Shown one piece after another: positions 8,610 to 18,498 of a stretch of DNA of 64,000 bases. Below the pieces are notes generated by a model. It searched no databases. It was not told the origin of the DNA and worked only from the letters and a program-made list of their open reading frames with translations. The position numbers and the translations under genes were made by a program. The stretch comes from DASSQJ01 sp963772645 (GTDB lineage: Bacteria; Actinomycetota; Actinomycetes; Actinomycetales; Dermatophilaceae). Numbering within the stretch: the first letter of the stretch is position 1; each line of letters begins with the position of its first letter. The DNA is taken from positions 1-64,000 of the forward strand of contig CAVYYD010000008.1 in NCBI GenBank assembly GCA_963772645.1, read 5' to 3'.

Positions 8610-9326
8610 ATGACCACCAGCAGCAACATCTTCGAGACCATCGCCGACCCGACCGCGGGCGTCGACCTGCCCCCGGGCCGGGCCGTCCGGCTCCGGCACC
8701 TCGTCACCGCCGGGTGCCTGCCGCTGCTCTTCGTCCTCATGGCCGTCGGGGCCTTCGTCGACCCGCTCGACGACGACGCGGACAGCGCCACCACCCTCGC
8801 ACGGGCCGCCGGGCACACCGGTGCCGTCGCCGCCCTCTCGTGGCTCGAGCTCGTGGGGGCGGTCGTCACCGTCGCCGGCCTGCTCGGGCTCGTGGGCGTC
8901 CTCCGGCGCCGCGGCTCGGGCTGGGCCAACGCGGTCGGCACGGCCGGCGTCCTGCTCGCCGTCGGAGAGGCGGTCATCGCCGCCAACCACTGGCTCGTCG
9001 TCGCACTCATCCGGGCCGAGGTCCCCACCGACACCGCCGTGCGCACCCTCGACGCGTTCCACTCGGCGGGCGGCCCCGTCGCCGTCCTCTTCTTCCTGCC
9101 GCCGGTCACCTACCTGCTCGCCGCGGTCGCGGCGTGGCGGGCCGGGCTCGTCCCCGCCGCGGGCCTGGTCCTCGGAGTGCTGTTCGTCCTCGTGTTCTCG
9201 GTCCCCGGCGAGGTCGGGCAGCTCGTCGCCTACGCGGTCGGGCTGGCCCTCACCGGCTGGATCGCCCTCGGCGTCCTCACCCGCAGCTCCGGCCGCGCCG
9301 GCTCCAGCCGGGCCCTCGCGCAGTGA
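8610..9326 (+). CDS. Hypothetical multi-spanning membrane protein
   Basis: 238 residues. ATG 8610 follows GAGGGAGGTTCTC. After a 30-residue hydrophilic start there are six to seven hydrophobic helices (about residues 31-50, 68-100, 108-130, 150-175, 180-200, 205-225), joined by short loops with few charges. No catalytic or transport motif was recognised. A weak TACGGT -10-like element lies at about 8573. Divergent from the two-component operon across the 38-bp palindrome, so it may be the regulated output. The function is unknown. Confidence 0.7.
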   Translation: MTTSSNIFETIADPTAGVDLPPGRAVRLRHLVTAGCLPLLFVLMAVGAFVDPLDDDADSATTLARAAGHTGAVAALSWLELVGAVVTVAGLLGLVGVLRRRGSGWANAVGTAGVLLAVGEAVIAANHWLVVALIRAEVPTDTAVRTLDAFHSAGGPVAVLFFLPPVTYLLAAVAAWRAGLVPAAGLVLGVLFVLVFSVPGEVGQLVAYAVGLALTGWIALGVLTRSSGRAGSSRALAQ

Positions 9327-9354
9327 GCACCGGGGCGGGGGGTGCGTGCCGGCG

Positions 9355-12300
9355 TCACCCCTCCCGCTCGGCGCGGATGGCTCGCCGCAGCAGCTGGGCG
9401 ACGTGCACCGGCTGCCGGTCGGTCAGGTGCTCGATCTGCTCGCGGCAGCTGAAGCCGTCGGTGACGACCTCGGTGTCCGAGGACGCGGCCCGGATCCGGG
9501 GGGCCATCTTCCGCTCCCCGACCCGCACCGAGACGTCGTACTTGTCGGCCGAGAACCCGAAGGACCCGGCGAGCCCGCAGCACCCGGCGTCCAGGACGTC
9601 GGCCGAGACACCCATCCGCCGCAGCAGCGCCTGCTCGGCGTCGGTGCCGAGCGCGGCGACGTGGTGGCAGTGCATCTGGACCAGCGCCTCGGCATCGAGC
9701 CGTGGCGGCTGGTAGCGCTGCCGCTCGAGGAACTCGGAGAGGATGAAGGTCTGCTCGGAGAGCCGCAGCGCGTCGGCGTCGTTGGGGAAGAGACCGGGCA
9801 GCTCGTCGCGGAAGGCCGCGACGCAGCTCGGCTCGACCCCGACCACCGGCACCCCGGCCCTGATGTCCTCCCGCAGCGTGTCGAGCACCTGGCGCCAGAG
9901 GTGCTCGGCGGTCGAGAGCATCCCGGCGTCGTAGAGCGGGCGCCCGCAGCACAGCGGGCGGCTCGGCAGGGTCACCTCGTACCCGGCGTGCTCCAGCACC
10001 TCGGCGGCCGCCTCGAGCACGTCGGACTCCAGGTAGTTGTTGAACGTGTCCGGCCAGAGGATGACGCGGTCGGTCGCAATCGGGGCGTCCTCGCCGTGCG
10101 GGTGCAGGCCCCGGCGCAGGCCGTGCCGCTGCATCGACGGGGTCGAGTAGCTCTCCATGGCGTACCGCAGGCTCTCCGCGTGGCCGACCGCGGGCGAGCC
10201 GTCGTGGGTCGGCCGGGTCCGGGCGGCCGGCCGCCCGGCCGGAGCGGAAGGACCGGGTGAACGGCGTGCGCGGAACCGGGGCACGGCACCGCTGCTGGGC
10301 GACGCCGCCGGCCTTCTTCAGCACCGGGGCGAGCAGCCGGTTCTGGGTCACCGCGTTGACCAGCCCCGGCATCCGGCTGGCCAGCCGGGCCCACCAGTAG
10401 ATGAGGGTGATCGCGTAGTCGCTGCGCGGGCGCAGCCGGCCCTTGTAGTGGTGCGAGAGGAACTCGGCCTTGTAGGTCGCCATGTCGACGTTGACCGGGC
10501 ACTCGTTCTTGCAGGCCTTGCAGGCCAGGCACAGCTCGAGGGCCTCGGCGACGTGGTCGTCGCGCCAACCGCCGAGCTCGTCCCCGCGGAGCATCTCGAA
10601 GAGCATCCGGGCCCGTCCCCGGGTGGAGTCCTCCTCCTCCCGGGTCGCCATGTAGCTGGGGCACATGCCGCCGGTGTCGACGTTGCGGCACTGCCCGACG
10701 CCGACGCAGCGGGCGGTGGCCTTGCCGAAGTCGTGGTCGTCGTCGGGGAAGGCGAAGTGGGTGCGCACCGGCGTCAGCCGCGCGTCCGGGCCACGGCGCA
10801 GGTCGTCGGTGGGGTCGTGCGGGTCGACCACCTTGCCCGGGTTCATCATGCCGTCGGGGTCCCAGACCGCCTTGAACTCGCCGAACGCCCGGACCAGCTC
10901 CTCGCCGTACATCGTGGTGAGCAGCGCGCCCCGGGCCTGCCCGTCGCCGTGCTCGCCGGAGAGCGAGCCGCCGTACCCGGTGACGAGCCGGGCCGCGCGG
11001 TCGAGGAACTGGCGCCACTGGGTCACCCCGTGCGCGGTGCCGAGGCGGAAGTCGATCCGGCAGTGGATGCAGCCCTGGCCGAAGTGACCGTAGAGCGCGG
11101 CCTGGTAGTCGAACTCCTCGAGCAGGGCGCGGAAGTCCCGCAGGTAGTCGCCGACCTTGTCCGGCGGCACCGCGGCGTCCTCCCAGCCGGGGTGGGTCGT
11201 CGGGCATCCCCGGGACGTGGGCCGTGGCGCCCAGCCCGGACTCCCGCACCTGCCAGAGCTTCTGCGCCTCCCACTCGTCGGTGAAGACCTTCGTCGACGG
11301 CGGGTTCTCGAGCTGCCTCGCAGGCCTCGACGAACCGCCGCGCCTGGGCGTCGGCGTCGTCCTTGTCGTCGGCGCCGAACTCGACGAGGAGGAAGCCCTT
11401 CCCTCGGGCAGCAGGTCGACGTCCGTCGGGGTGCAGGCCCTTCTTCTTCATGAAGTCGACGAGGAGGTGGTCGATGCCCTCGCACGCGACCGGCCGGTGC
11501 TCGCGCACCATCGGCACGTGGTCGCCGGCGGTCGGCGCGTCCGGGAACCCGGCGACGACCAGGGTGCGCTCGGGCCGGGCGTCGATGAGCCGGACCCGGG
11601 CCCGCAGGATCGTCACGCAGGTCCCCTCGGTGCCGACGAGCGCCTTGGCGAGGTCGAACCCGTTCTCGTCGAGCAGCCGGGGCAGGTTGAACCCCGAGAC
11701 CCGGCGGGGGATCTGCGGGAAGCCGGTGCGGATGGCGGCGAGGTGCCGGTCGCGCAGGTCCCGCAGCGCGCCGACGGATCCGGCCGCGCTCGCCCCCGGC
11801 GTCGATCGCCGCCTGCTGCTCCTCGCGGGTCATCGACCCGACGGTGAGGCGCTCGCCGCGGTAGGTGAGGACCTCGAGCTCGAGCACCTGGTGCGACGGT
11901 GAGCGGCCCGGGGCCGTAGAACTCGGCCATCACCGAGTGGGTGCCGCAGGAGTTGTTGCCGATCATCCCGCCGAGGGTGTTGCGGTTGTGCGTCGCCGGG
12001 TCGGGCCCGTAGGTCAGCCCGTGCTCGGCGGCGGCGCCGCGCAGCCAGTCGAGGGTGCACCCGGGCAGCACCCACGCCGAGCGGTCCTCGACGTCGATCG
12101 ACTCGACGGTGTTGAGGTACTTGCAGAAGTCGATGACGACCCCGACGTTGCAGGTCTGCCCGGCGAGGCTCGTCCCGCCGCCGCGGTTGGTCAGCGGCAC
12201 CCCGTGCTCGCGGCACGCGGCGACGGTGGTGACGACGTCGTCGAGGGTCCGCGGCACGACGACGCCGAGCGGCACCTGCCGGTAGTTGGAGGCGTCGGTG

Positions 12301-12464
12301 GAGTACGCCGCGCGGCTTCCGTCGTCGAAGCGGACCTCGCCCTCGATCCGGCCCTCGAGGGCCTCGGCGAGCGCGCGGCCGCGGGCCGAGAGGTCGTCGG
12401 CGGGCTCGGTGCGCTCGACGGTGCGCATCCCGTCCCAGTGCACGGGCAGGTCGGTCGTCGTCAT
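9355..12464 (-). CDS. FAD-binding and (Fe-S)-binding oxidoreductase (GlcD/GlpC-type fusion), frameshifted
   Basis: About 1,036 residues from ATG 12464 (AAGGAGGAGC before it) to TGA 9355. Domain order: FAD-binding PCMH domain (NRGGGTSLAGQ, THNRNTLGGMIGNNSCG), FAD-oxidase C-terminal domain (SGEHGDGQARG), a ferredoxin-like domain with two clusters (GQCRNVDTGGMCPSY and CLACKACKNECPV), and a CCG domain (RPLCCGRP, DAGCCGLAG). This is the architecture of membrane-associated D-2-hydroxyacid (lactate/glycolate) dehydrogenases. Frame changes are needed near 11,890, 11,790, 11,430, 11,310, 11,210 and 10,260. The start overlaps the enolase-superfamily stop (ATGA). Confidence 0.85.
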
Positions 12465-13610
12465 GCTCCTCCTTCGGGTCGGACCCGGTACCGCTCGAGG
12501 TCGGACCACCGGACCTCGAGGCCGTGACCGGGGCGGCTGGCGGTCGGGCCGCAGCGCGCCGTCCTGCGGGCGCAGGACCCCGTCGAAGGCGAGGGCCTCG
12601 ACGCGGACGTGGTCGGCGAAGTACTCGAGGTGGCGGGCGTGCCAGACCGCGGTCATGGCGTGGGCGCTCGAGCTGCGGGGCGCAGTGCGCGGAGAGCGTC
12701 GAGCCCCTCGGCGTCGGCGAGCGCGGCCGCCCGGAGCAGCCCGGTGATGCCGCCCGACCCGGGTGACGTCGGCCTGGAGGCAGTCGACGGCGCCGGCGGC
12801 GATGAGGTCGCGGACGTGCGTGACGTCCCAGCCGTACTCCCCCGCCGTGACGTCCATCCCGGCCGGCGCCCGGTCGCGGACCAGCCGCAGCCCGCGCAGG
12901 TCGTCCGAGCTCACCGGCTCCTCGAACCACCGCACGTCGTGCTCGGCGAAGCGCTCGGCGAGCAGGAGCGCCTCCTTGCGTCGGTAGGCACCGTTGCCGT
13001 CGACGAAGAGCCCGACGTCCTCACCCACGGTCGCGCGGGCCAGCGCCACCCGCCGCGGGTCGTCCTCCGGGTCGCGGCCGACCTTCAGCTTCACCGCGGG
13101 CAGGCCCTCCTCGGCCCAGCCGCCGAGCTGCTCGGCCAGCTCGTCGTCGGTCAGGCTCGTGAACCCGCCGCTGCCGTAGGCGGGGACGGCGGCGTGGTAG
13201 CCCCCGAGGAGGTCGACGAGGGAGAGGTCCAGCAGCCGAGCCTTGAGGTCCCAGAGGGCGACGTCGAGCGCGGAGATGGCACTGCTGACCACCCCCCGCC
13301 GCCCCTGGTTGCGCACCGCGCGGGCCATCGCCCCCCAGGCCGCCCCGACCGCCATCGGGTCGCGGCCCTCGACGACGCCGGCGAGGGTGTCGGCGACGAC
13401 GGAGGCGGTGGCCGGGGCGTTGTACGTCCAGCCGGTCCCGACGGTGCCCCCGGCCCGGGCGGTGACGACGACCAGGGTCGTGGAGTCCCAGCGCAGCGTC
13501 CCGTCGGTCTCCGGCTGCTCGAGCGGGATGGTGAAGGCGGCGGCGCGCACCTCCTCGACCTGGGGGGCGCCGTCGGGACTGGCCCCGAGCGAGGTGTCGG
13601 GGTCAGTCAT
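12461..13610 (-). CDS. Enolase-superfamily (mandelate racemase/muconate lactonizing) enzyme, frameshifted
   Basis: About 382 residues. Superfamily residues are visible: KLKVGRD (the KxK base), LFVDGNGAYR (first metal Asp), RWFEEPVSSDD (Glu), DVTAGEYGWD (Glu), and a SAHCAPQLSAH-like His segment after a frame correction. Frame changes occur between about 12,760 and 12,660 and again near 12,535. Reaction class: abstraction of a proton alpha to a carboxylate, giving racemase or acid-sugar dehydratase activity. The substrate is not assignable. The start lies 8 bp inside the end of the TPP-enzyme gene and the end overlaps the FAD/Fe-S gene, so all three are probably co-translated. Confidence 0.8.
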
Positions 13611-15425
13611 CCGAGCCGACACCGAGGCGCGAGGAGAGCTCGCGCGCCATCGACCGGGTGCCCTCGGCGACGACGCGACCCGCCTCGGGGTCCCCGCGCA
13701 GCAGCGACTTCGCGACGCCCATGGCCTGCGCCACCGACACGTGGCCGGGCAGCGGCGGGACGTTGCGGTCGGTGTGGACGTCGAGGAGCACCGGTCGGTC
13801 CGCCGCGAACGCCCGCTCCCAGGCGGCGTCGACCTGGTCCGGGTCCTCGACGCGTGATGCCCTCGAAGCCCGAGCAGCCGCGCGTACTCGGCGTAGTCCA
13901 TCGACTCGACGAGCTGGGCCGTGTCCCACCGGGGGTCGCCGACCTCGCGCATCTCCCAGGAGACCTGGTTGAGGTCGTCGTTGTGCAGCACGAGCACGAT
14001 GAAGGTGGGGTTCGCCCACTGCTGCCAGTGCCGCTTGACGGTGATCAGCCCGTTCATCCCGAGCATCTGGAAGGCGCCGTCGCCGATGGTGCAGACGACC
14101 GGGCGGTCGGGGTGGGCGAACTTGGCCGCCATCGCGTACGGCATCGCGGCGAGCATCGTCGCGAGCCGCCCGGAGAGGTTGCCCATCTGGCCGCGGTCGC
14201 AGCCGGATGTGGTGCCCGTACCAGTCGGCGGTCGAGCCGGCGTCGGCGGTCACGATGGCGCGCTCCGGCAGGTGGGCGTTGAGCGAGTGGAAGACGCCGA
14301 CGCGGGTTCACCGGGTCGGCCTCGGCCATCGCCACCTGCTCGATCTCCTCGTCCCACGTCGCGCATCCCGTCGGCGATGCCCTCCTGCCAGGACAGGCGG
14401 TCGGCCTGCTCGTGCAGATGCGGGAGCAGCGCGGCGAGGGTGGCCTCGGCGTCGCCCCAGAGGTTGACCTCGGTGGGGTAGCGGATGCCCGAGGTGGCCC
14501 GGGGAGGTGTCGATCTGCACCGCCCGGGCCTGCCCGGTCGTCGGGAGGAACTCGCCGTAGGGGAAGTTCGTGCCGACGAGGAGCAGGGTGTCGCAGTCCT
14601 GCATCATGTCGTAGCTCGGACGCGAGCCGAGCAGCCCGAGCTGCTGGGTGTGGAACGGCACGTCGGCCGGGACGACGTCCTTGCCGAGCAGCGCGGTGAT
14701 GATCGCCGGCGCCGAGCCGCTCGGCCACGGCGAGGACCTCGTCGGTGGCCCCCCGCGCACCCTGCCCGACGAGCATCGCCACCTTCGCGCCGGCGTTGAG
14801 CACGTCGCGCGGCGCGGCGCAGCTCGTCCCCGGTCGGGGCGAACCGCGGGGAGGCGTAGCCCGACGCCGCTGCGCGAGACGCCGTGCTCGGCCGCCGGCT
14901 CCTCCATCTCGAGCTCCTGGACGTCGGCCGGCAGGATGACGACGCGTCGGCTGCGCGCAGCGCCTTGGCCACCCGGACCGCCTTGTCGAGGACCATCTGG
15001 GCCTGCATCGGGGTGTTGACGGTCTGGACGAACGCGGCGACGTCGGAGAAGGTCCGCTCGAGGTTGAGCTCCTGCTGGAAGTCGCTGCCGCTGGCGGCCC
15101 GGGCCTGCTGGCCGACGATCGGCGACGACCGGCTGGTTGTCGCCCTTGGCGTCGTAGAGCCCGTTGACGAGGTGGGCGGCGCCCGGGCCGGACGTCGCCA
15201 TGCAGACGCCCGACCTCTCCGGTGAACTTCGCGTGGGCCGTCGCCATCAGCGCGGCCATCTCCTCGTGGGTGGGGCGGATGTAGCGTGAAGTCCTTGCCG
15301 TCCCGCTCGGCCCGGCCGAGCGCACCGTCGAAGCCGCCGATGCCGTCACCCGGGAAGCCGTAGAAGTGGTGCAGGTCCCACTCGATGAGTCGGTCGATGA
15401 TGAAGTCGCTGACGGTGCTGCTCAT
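13603..15425 (-). pseudogene. Thiamine-pyrophosphate enzyme (pyruvate oxidase/acetolactate synthase-like), multiply frameshifted
   Basis: About 605 residues from ATG 15425. Readable blocks in order: SDFIIDRLIEWDLHHFYGFPGDG, EEMAALMATAHAKFTG (the Glu region that activates TPP), MATSGPGAAHLVNGLYDAK, QQELNLERTFSDVAAF, PSYDMMQDCDTLLLVGTNFP, then the TPP/Mg site VVCTIGDGAFQMLGMNGL with NDDLNQV, ending SSRLGVGSDD. This is the poxB-like branch that decarboxylates 2-oxo acids. Roughly ten frame changes make it the most damaged gene of the actinobacterial arm. All core blocks are present, so errors are likelier than decay. First gene of the three-gene overlap operon. Confidence 0.8.
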
Positions 15426-15523
15426 GCGCTGGTGCCTCCCGGCGGTCGGCGGGGTCTCGGACGAGCGAGCGGGCCGACGACGGTGGCGGCCCGCCCGGGA
15501 CCGGGTACCGATGGTGCGCGGCT

Positions 15524-15541
15524 CCGGCCCGGCCGGGCCGG
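15524..15541. repeat. 18-bp GC palindrome in intergenic DNA
   Basis: CCGGCCCGG followed by its exact reverse complement, upstream of the TPP-enzyme operon in the 228-bp gap before 15654. It consists only of G and C, so chance occurrence is not negligible. No promoter was confidently recognised nearby. Confidence 0.4.
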
Positions 15542-15653
15542 GGGCCACGCGGACCGGTTGCGGTCCTGTCGGTCCGGTACCCGCATCCCCGCCGACCAAA
15601 CAGCGCCCGGCTGGGAGTCGCCCGAGAGTCCGGTGCGCGCCGGCTGAGCGGGC

Positions 15654-16232
15654 TCAGCCGCCCCCGCGGCAGCTGCCGACGCGCTCCCGCAGGCCGTGGG
15701 CGTCGTCGTGCAGCCGGTCGAGGTCGACGGTCAGGGTGGCGGTGCCGCGCCCGGACAGCGCCTCCTCGCAGGCGCGTGGGTAGTCCACGGCGCCGTCGGC
15801 GGCCACGTGGAACTCGACCACGCGGCGAGGCTGGTGCAGCAACCGCATCGCGTAGCAGCTGCCGGGCGGGATCCGCAGGGTCCGCTCCCGGGCACCGAGC
15901 GGCTCACGGCATCCGCCCCACAGCGGCAGGAGCGGCCGGGGCCGGCCTGCGGGTCGCAGGGTGACCTCCAGGCCGTGGACCCGCAGCGTGTCGGTGCCCC
16001 GGCCGGTGAGGACGCCCTCGTGGGCCGCGGGGTAGTCGACGACGCCGTCGTCGGTGACCGTGAACCTCAGGTCGGAGGCTCGGGTGCGGGTCTGCTGGAA
16101 GGCGAAGGTCCCGGCGGGCAGGCGCACCCTCGCACCGCCTCGCCCCGAGCCGTCGACGAAGTGCGGGAGCTGGCCCGGGATCCACAGCCAGGGGTAGGTG
16201 AGGTCAGTGGTGTCGATGGCGATGGCGTGCAT
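15654..16232 (-). CDS. Hypothetical protein with two tandem homologous domains
   Basis: 192 residues. ATG 16232 (AGGACGG upstream) is preferred to an in-frame ATG at 16271. No signal peptide or membrane helix. Residues about 36-92 and 123-179 are clearly related: each runs LPAG/PPGS, a beta-rich stretch, (T)DDGVVDYP or AADGAVDYP, an AxE(G/E)xL segment and GRGT(D/A)TLxV. The central linker contains WGGC. The pattern suggests a duplicated beta-sandwich or cradle-like fold. Not recognised as a named family. Located downstream of the second two-component system on the same strand (97 bp gap). Confidence 0.7.
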   Translation of the reverse strand: MHAIAIDTTDLTYPWLWIPGQLPHFVDGSGRGGARVRLPAGTFAFQQTRTRASDLRFTVTDDGVVDYPAAHEGVLTGRGTDTLRVHGLEVTLRPAGRPRPLLPLWGGCREPLGARERTLRIPPGSCYAMRLLHQPRRVVEFHVAADGAVDYPRACEEALSGRGTATLTVDLDRLHDDAHGLRERVGSCRGGG

Positions 16233-16329
16233 GTCCGTCCTGCGGGGTCGGCGTCCGGTGCGGGAGGGCACCCGTGGACAAGGAGCCGGCCGGGGCGCCG
16301 GTGATACCTCGCCGGCCGCCGCCGGTCGG

Positions 16330-17013
16330 TCAGTCCGCCTCGCCGACCCGCACCAGCCCGCCCTCGTAGGCGAGCACCGCGACCTGGACGCGGTCCCGCA
16401 CGTCGAGCTTGGTGAAGAGCCGCGAGACGTAGGTCTTGACCGTGGCCTCGCTGAGGTACAGCGTCGCGGCGATCTCCGCGTTCGAGCGCCCTCGGGCCAC
16501 GAGCCGGGCCACCTCGGTCTCCCGCTCGGTGAGGCCGGCGAGCGCCGGCGGGAGCGCGGCCGGGACCACCGGGGCGGTCGCGAACCGCTCGAGCATCCGG
16601 CCGATCACCGAGGGGGCGAGCATCGACTCCCCCGCGGCGACGGCCCGCACCGCGTGGACGAGCCCGGCCGGTGACACGTCCTTGAGCAGGTAGCCCGACG
16701 CCCCGGCCCGGATCGCCGCGAAGACGTACTCGTCGAGGTCGAACGTGGTCAGGACGATGACGCGCGGACGCTCCGTCCCCCCGGCGAGGATCCGTCGGGT
16801 CGCCTCGATGCCGTCGAGGCGCGGCATCCGCACGTCGACGAGGACGACGTCCGGCCGGGTCCGCTGGACGACCTCGACGGCCTCGGCCCCGTCGGCGCCG
16901 TCGCCGACGACATCGAGGCCACCGCGCTCGAGGATGAGCCGGAACCCCGCGCGCACGAGGTCCTGGTCGTCGACGACGACGACCCGCAGCCGCTTCTCGC
17001 CGGCTCCGGTCAC
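16330..17013 (-). CDS. NarL/FixJ-family response regulator
   Basis: 227 residues. Receiver domain with D15/D16, phospho-acceptor D60 (VVLVDVRMP) and the Lys in GYLLKD. The LuxR-type DNA-binding domain starts LTERETEVARLVARG and contains SNAEIAATLYLSEATVKTY. Closely similar in layout to the regulator at 6592 but clearly a different paralogue. The GTG start overlaps the kinase TGA (GTGA). The 15654 gene may be co-transcribed or regulated by it; this is only inferred from position. Confidence 0.9.
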   Translation of the reverse strand: MTGAGEKRLRVVVVDDQDLVRAGFRLILERGGLDVVGDGADGAEAVEVVQRTRPDVVLVDVRMPRLDGIEATRRILAGGTERPRVIVLTTFDLDEYVFAAIRAGASGYLLKDVSPAGLVHAVRAVAAGESMLAPSVIGRMLERFATAPVVPAALPPALAGLTERETEVARLVARGRSNAEIAATLYLSEATVKTYVSRLFTKLDVRDRVQVAVLAYEGGLVRVGEAD

Positions 17014-18176
17014 CGCGCCCTCCGCGGCAGGACGGCGCGAACGGCGAAGCCCTCGCCGGACGGCCCGACCTCGAGCGTCCCGCCGTAGAGGGCGGCACGC
17101 TCGCGCATCCCGATGAGGCCGTGGCCGCGCCCGGGGGCACCGGCGCGGGCCACCGCCCGCCTCGTGCCGCCGTCGTCGGTGACCTCGACGGCGAGCTCCT
17201 CGGCGCCGGCGGCCACCCGCACCGTGGCCCGGCGCGCGCCGGAGTGCTTGCGCACGTTGGTCAGCGACTCCTGGACGATCCGGTAGACGGTGAACCCCAG
17301 ACCCGGGGAGATGCCGGCGTGGTCGCCGGTGACCTCGAGGTCGACGTCGAGCCCGGCGGCCCGGGCCGACTCGGCGAGGTCGCCGAGGGCGGCGATGCCC
17401 GGCTGCGGGGCCAGCCCGGCCTCCCGGTCCTCCCGCAGGATCGTCACGACCCGGCGCACCTCGTCGAGGGCGCCCGTCCCGGTGCTGCGGATGCTGGCAA
17501 GGGCGCTGCGGACCAGCTCCGGCTCGTCGTCGAGGACCTGCTCCGCGGCCCCGGCCTGGACCACCATGACACTGACCGAGTGCCCGAGCACGTCGTGCAG
17601 CTCACGGGCGATCCGAGCACGCTCCTCGGCGACGGCCTCGAGGCTGAGCACCCGGGCCTCGGACTCCAGTCGTCCGGCCCGAACCGCCTCCTCGACCGCG
17701 CGCCGTTCCGAGCGCTGCAGCCCCCAGCCCGCTCCGAAGGCGAGGACACACACCGCCCAGTGGAAGACCACCTCGTTCCATCCGTTGAGCACCGGGATCG
17801 CGAGGTCGGCAAGGAGGATCGTCACCCCTGCCAGCCCGGCCGCCACCCAGCGCAGCCGCGGCCCGCCGTGCCGGGCCGCTGAGTACAGCGCGACCGTGAA
17901 GGGGACGAGCGTGCCGTAGAACATCGCCTCGAGGTGACCGAGCGTCGCGATGCCGAGGACCAGCCAGGTGAGGAACACCCCGAGGACGAGGGGCGGCCGG
18001 AGCCGGCGCTGGGTGATGAAGGCGCAGGTGGCGAGGACCCCCGCCGCGGCCACCACCGGCGAGCCCTCCCCCAGCACCGAGCTCGAGGCGGTGGCGAGCT
18101 CGCCGAACGCCATCACCGCGAGCACGAGCGCGAGGACGCCGTCCTGTACCCCCACCCAGAGGCGTCGCCGGTCCAT
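17010..18176 (-). CDS. Sensor histidine kinase (HisKA_3, DesK-like)
   Basis: 388 residues from ATG 18176. A GTG three codons upstream is possible, and neither has a strong Shine-Dalgarno. Four to five membrane helices (about residues 8-30, 40-52, 62-80, 85-100, 108-130, 135-152) without an extracellular domain lead to a coiled coil and RELHDVLGHS with phospho-acceptor H194. ATPase boxes: LTNVRKHSG and GHGLIGMRERAALYGG. Coupled to the response regulator by the GTGA overlap. The signal is unknown. Confidence 0.9.
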   Translation of the reverse strand: MDRRRLWVGVQDGVLALVLAVMAFGELATASSSVLGEGSPVVAAAGVLATCAFITQRRLRPPLVLGVFLTWLVLGIATLGHLEAMFYGTLVPFTVALYSAARHGGPRLRWVAAGLAGVTILLADLAIPVLNGWNEVVFHWAVCVLAFGAGWGLQRSERRAVEEAVRAGRLESEARVLSLEAVAEERARIARELHDVLGHSVSVMVVQAGAAEQVLDDEPELVRSALASIRSTGTGALDEVRRVVTILREDREAGLAPQPGIAALGDLAESARAAGLDVDLEVTGDHAGISPGLGFTVYRIVQESLTNVRKHSGARRATVRVAAGAEELAVEVTDDGGTRRAVARAGAPGRGHGLIGMRERAALYGGTLEVGPSGEGFAVRAVLPRRAR

Positions 18177-18269
18177 GGCGGTCACGGTAGACCGGCCGGG
18201 GCCGCCGGGGCGTCCGACCGGGGTTGACAGTCCGGGTCGACCCCGGTGGGCGCCGTCGCGACCGACTTG

Positions 18270-18285
18270 ATACCCCCAGGGGTAT
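18270..18285. promoter_or_regulatory. CsoR-type operator (ATACCCC-CA-GGGGTAT)
   Basis: A 7-2-7 palindrome of the TACCCC/GGGGTA class bound by CsoR/RcnR-family Cu(I) or sulfide sensors in actinobacteria. It overlaps a TTGATA -35-like element (18268-18273), with TTACG just downstream, so a bound repressor would block the promoter of the small gene at 18340. Operator identity follows from the known consensus; the cognate regulator is not in this window. Confidence 0.7.
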
Positions 18286-18339
18286 TTGTTACGCTCGCCC
18301 GACACCTCGACAGCCCCGACCCTTCTGGAGGTACCGATC

Positions 18340-18498
18340 ATGTGCAGCCCCGCGACCTGCTACTCCTGCGGCAAGACGACCTGGGCCGGCTGCGGCATGC
18401 ACGCCGAGCAGGTGCTCGAGCGCGTGCCGTCCGAGGCCCGGTGCACCTGCCACGACGAGCCGACCGGCACGTCGGCTGGTGCCGCGTTCGGCCGGTGA
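18340..18498 (+). CDS. Small cysteine-rich protein (conserved CKTTWAGCG type)
   Basis: 52 residues. ATG 18340 follows TGGAGGTACCGATC. The sequence has CSPATCYSCGKTTWAGCGMH and ends with CTCHDEPTG, giving six Cys and two His. It belongs to a short, widely conserved actinobacterial family whose members I recall as near-identical in the CGKTTWAGCG core. A zinc ribbon or metal-trafficking role is plausible. The CsoR-type operator upstream suggests induction by copper or sulfane sulfur. Its stop overlaps the GTG of the next gene (GTGA), so the two are translationally coupled. Confidence 0.8.
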   Translation: MCSPATCYSCGKTTWAGCGMHAEQVLERVPSEARCTCHDEPTGTSAGAAFGR

